From: Trileptium ribeirensis
Lineage: Eukaryota > Nematoda > Enoplea > Enoplida > Thoracostomopsidae
Assembly: GCA_030248225.1 (NCBI GenBank)
Contig: JASANE010020161.1
Coordinates: 1-64,000, forward strand
DNA length: 64,000 nucleotides
Reading direction: 5' to 3'
Part shown: piece after piece, positions 60,231 to 64,000 of the stretch
Numbering within the stretch: position 1 is the first letter of the stretch
Layout: each line of letters starts with the position of its first letter
The notes under the pieces: model-generated
The model's input: only the letters and a program-made list of their open reading frames with translations
Database searches by the model: none
Told to the model about the DNA's origin: nothing
Made by a program: the position numbers and the translations under genes

Positions 60231-62499
60231 CCTCTATGGGAACCTATGCATAAGTTATATCGTTTTGTCGCGTTTTATTTCACGGCGTGCATACATTTTA
60301 TTTTGTTCCCAGCTGTATGTCACGTTTTTAATCGGCATTCCCGGTAGCCATTTCATATATATGGGGTTAAGAGCCGGCAATCGAAAAGTATTATTCACAG
60401 TATAGACTGTGCTTCTTCTGTTTTGCAGCCCTATTGAAAGCTCTATCCCCATTTTTTTGAGTTCACAGGGTTAACAAATACTGCATCATATATGTATATC
60501 ATTAATTATACAGATTTCTTTCCAGGTATGTCTGTGTTATTTCCGTGTGGGTGAGCTACAGAGATGATATTATCTAATTTGAGTTTTACGATTTTTATAG
60601 CGCCACAAAAATGTTAGATAACAGCTGAATTTGAATCAATTATAGTCCAGTTATTTAATGGTGTTTGGGATAACTGAATTGCCTTGCTGGGGTGCGATGT
60701 GTTTAAAATATGGAACCCATCAACACACGCCCTGTGGCATGCATTATTATACTTGATATCCACTAGTATGTAGCAATTTTCCAATGTATGTTTGTTGTAT
60801 ATATGTTTGCTTTGGTCAATTTTCCGTCGTGCAAAAATTGGCTCCCGAATCACAATGTCCATATGTGTTTCCGTTGTAAGTTTGTCCTAGTACGGGCTGT
60901 GTTTTTAAGATTATTTATTGTTTACATTTGACGGCTGTAACATTGTGTTGTCCTATTGTTAGAACCTTTCTTGCAAATTTGTTGCACAGTCCCATTGCTA
61001 TTATAATGGTATACTTTGGAAACCATAGAAGGATTAATATATCAAGAGAATTCAGTGTGCGACAAAAGTCTCATATGCGTAGAAACACGTTTTAAGAGTA
61101 CAGTGAGAGTGGCCACTGCAACCAGGCACATCGCAAGATTAATAGTCAAGTGGACAGGTGTTCAGGTAAGCAAAGCACCTCGGTAAATTTGATATCGTAG
61201 CGTGTAGATGAGATACATTTTTCTTATCATTCGCTAGAGCAACTATGTATTCCAGGTTACCGTGACGCTCGTGCTGCCGTTTCGGTGTAGGTTCCAAGCA
61301 AGGAGGTTCCCAATTAGAAAATATGTAATGTTTGTTAACAGTTATGACTAAACCTTTAGTCTTGTTTCTCCTTGTAACTTGTTCTGCTGATGTATATATC
61401 TACGTTAAATATGCACATTAAGATGGACTTAACCAATGTACTGCACTTTTTAATAGATTTTTTAAGAATTCTATGGTTTGAAGCAAACAAATTCTCAATA
61501 TGACTGTACTTTGATATGTAGTAGTGCCTCTGTGTATGTTACTAAATGTAACTTACAAATTTGTGGGCTGGAATTTCTTTTTATTTTATGTCAAAACTAT
61601 ACAGAAATAGTTTATTGCCGCAGATATGCTGACGCATTTGTATGTTTTGAACGTATCAAGTTTTCTTCACTTAAATGGTGCAGTGAAATAATAATGCTCC
61701 ACGCCGTTTTCCTTTAGAATATTCACAGTATATTGCAGTACCTTACACGCAATGCTTCATCGGCAAGTCAGCTAACTGAAGTATCAAAAATATTATAATT
61801 GATATTTATTAGCTGTATGCTTCCAGAATTCGTGACGAGTGTCACGTAATTAATCTACATGTAGTCTACCGGTTGTCTGTTATATAATAAATGGTTGTTA
61901 AAATGTATTTTCTGTCCGGTTTTTTTGCAGGAACACAACATACACGTGCCCTGATTGTAAAAGCATTGTAACACATCAATATGTAAAAAATGCTTGTCGT
62001 TTCAGTTAGTATATAAACGACAGCAGAATTTATAATGGCTTTTTGAGCAAAGTGACACATTTAACCCTAACCACATATACTGGATTACCCTTACCTGATC
62101 CATTTCGGAGCAACCCTTCCCGGTTCGCGGATGATCACCTTCCGCCGATGGCTGTAGGTTACGAAAAATATGTTCGGTGCACCGCTGTTGACTTATAAAA
62201 GCTGTTACTAGCTACCAGGAAATTCTAAATAGCCAAGACATTGCTGATTTATGAACAATCAAAGCGTTGGGTTAAAGTAAAAATCACCGGTCATAGTGAA
62301 ATTGTGAAAGTGACATCACCAACGGTGCATAGTGAAATTTTGGTCGGTCGGTCATTCCTATGTTTTATTTGTTGTCTGGTGATATGGTCTATTTTTGTCT
62401 GCCCGTGGTCGATATAACTAGCGAAAATAATTGCTTGGTTTGCTTGACGCACCTGTTATATGCTAGTCTAATGTCATACCCAATAATTTACTATAGTAT
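60231..62499. other. No recognisable gene
   Basis: Short frames only. At 61055-61165 a 37-codon plus-strand frame lies between a possible acceptor (TTCAG, 61054) and a GTAAGC donor (61166), and could be an exon of an unknown gene. No partner exon identified. Confidence 0.4.
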
Positions 62500-64000
62500 G
62501 AAGGTTTTAAACTTGATCAGCCGCTACAATGTTCACAGTATATTTGACGCGGCTAAAGTACATTAACTTAATTTTGGAATAATTTAGCCTCAGCTTGCTG
62601 TCAGCAAATTACTCCCCAAAACCATTCATAAGAAGCTTAGCTGCGCGAACAGTTTCAGATATGGTGCCACTGTACAATTGTTTATAAAACTAGATGTCGT
62701 CGCCGTAAGAGCGTGCTTTGCAACCGGCATTTGTTGTAATGTTGATTACAAGTGCAATATTAGATGTTGAACAATAGGGGGCCAAAAATGCTGGCTTGTG
62801 TGAAGCCCACTGTTGTTTTATCACTAACCTTGATGCAATGTCATCGATCGTTCATGCATAATTTAAATTATTTTATCGGTGTGTGTGATACACGAATGCT
62901 GCACTAACGGCAGAGTAAACGTAACCAAGTCGAAAGCAGCGAAGAGGTCTAACGATACAAGCAAATGTCGGTTTATTATCGCCATATTGACTCGTATGTC
63001 AGAGCATATCTGAAGAAAAGCTGTTTCTGTGCCCACTGCTGAGGCGGAATCAGGCGGTTGCCTCCTGGTATTAAGCGTAGAATTGATTAAATACGGCCGT
63101 TTCTATCAGTTTGGGTAGAAATGATAAATTTGAAATCGATCGGAGCTTTGTAAAGTTATTTCGATCTTCAGTTGTAGCTTTAAGTATCAGTGTTACTACA
63201 GCTAATTTCTCTCGCGTTGGGCATACGTGTTCAATTAGCGTGGAATTAATGTTAGCATTGGACAAAGATGATATATAAGTACACTGCTTTATGACGGGTG
63301 AAGGCACAGTGTCAAGGGGACTGCGTTGTGAGGTTTCTGCAGCAAATACATGACGTACACATTCTTTGGTTAGAGGCAATATTTCAAATAGTCCAGTTCT
63401 GATACTCATTATTTGCTGGTTACGGCCGCTTCTGGTGAAGGTTCGCCGTATCCTGGATACCTTTTCATTAAAATAACGGGTTTTGTCATCAGGCTTGTCG
63501 GGATTTAGTGGAGGTTTGCTATGACGTTGAACCATCGAGCTAGTCACTATTTCTTTGAGTGTACGACACTGTCTAGAAATTTGGTTTATTTTGTCAGAGT
63601 TATCTGAAAGATTTTCGCTACCTATCAAGATTTGCTTGATTGGGGAGTCAGCGCCACAGTTTTTCCAGGCGACGGACATTATATTTTGGCCTGCGGAATT
63701 TCGTGCCAAGTTACGGACATTGTGGACGCTCTTAAATTACTTTACTCTGTTAGTGTATGGCGATCAGCGGTTGTCTGCATGGATTCATAGAAAGCTTTTG
63801 TTATCACATCTAGAGTAGCAGCGTTTACGGTGTCATAAGTTAGTCAAGCCGATTGTACAATGGCTGACGACTGAGTTGCACTGTGATTCGCTCCAGCAGA
63901 ATGTGAACGAGCTGTAGGCTTCGGCAAACGTAAGATACAGCTGCACCGCGGTGATGAAGTTAATTATAGCATCATTTGCGAACAATTGTGCATTCAGCGG
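62500..64000 (-). mobile_element. CR1/L2-like LINE fragment (reverse transcriptase), decayed
   Basis: Read on the minus strand from the right edge, where the element continues out of the window. The best frame (63709-63071) covers the segment before RT and its first block: RYFNEKVSRIRRTF, then LTKECVRHVF, then LRSISNLSFLPKLIE, matching the KNYRPISNLSFLSK-type RT start. Further on, in shifted frames, come the block A motif SLDLFAAFD (about 62960), the block B motif TQASIFGPLLFNI (about 62790) and the active-site motif YGDDI (YADD type, about 62705), then KLRLNYSKI (about 62590). The order and wording fit the CR1/L2 group of non-LTR retrotransposons. Frameshifts and stops make it non-functional. 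The left boundary is approximate. Confidence 0.8.
63071..63709 (-). pseudogene. LINE ORF2 fragment, longest intact frame
   Basis: 212 codons without a stop, covering the region between endonuclease and RT and RT blocks 0-1 of the LINE listed at 62500-64000. The endonuclease itself would lie beyond the right edge. The next RT blocks are present to the left but in other frames, so this is a surviving piece of a broken gene. Confidence 0.75.

Overview
This is a piece of an animal nuclear genome, AT-rich (roughly two thirds A+T by eye) and gene-poor. It has GT-AG introns, decayed LTR and non-LTR retrotransposons, hAT-like and other inverted-repeat DNA elements, and (AAAT)-type simple repeats. The mix suggests an invertebrate, possibly an arthropod. 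I cannot name the organism. I see no rRNA, intact tRNA, CRISPR array or bacterial operon.

The one host gene I can support is a divergent SKP1-like gene on the + strand. Its core exons are at 32707-32821, about 34211-34497 and 50782-50922. They carry consecutive parts of the SKP1 fold, have usable splice sites and join without a frame break. A phase-compatible first exon (26948-26989) and a weaker last exon (54864-54914) would make a 28-kb gene. Its introns hold most of the repeats in the middle of the window.

The left third carries two broken LTR elements. The first (5986-9210, minus strand) has two LTRs, a tRNA-Lys primer site, gag and protease fragments but no other pol. Its 3' LTR is split by a 581-bp inverted-repeat element. 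The second (about 12480-15453, plus strand) has a gag-like start, then a decayed envelope-like glycoprotein, then a retropepsin and the start of pol. Having the glycoprotein before the protease is the reverse of the usual gag-pol-env order and is the most unusual arrangement here.

The rest is repeat landscape: a hAT-like element at 23908-24864, a large G/C-rich palindrome at 38428-38894, a nearly identical 317-bp tandem duplication at 48672-49305, several degenerate tandem arrays, and a clean non-autonomous hAT element at 58979-60151 with a perfect 8-bp target duplication. A CR1/L2-like LINE fragment on the minus strand runs to the right edge (about 62500-64000). Long stretches hold nothing I can recognise, and are listed as such.
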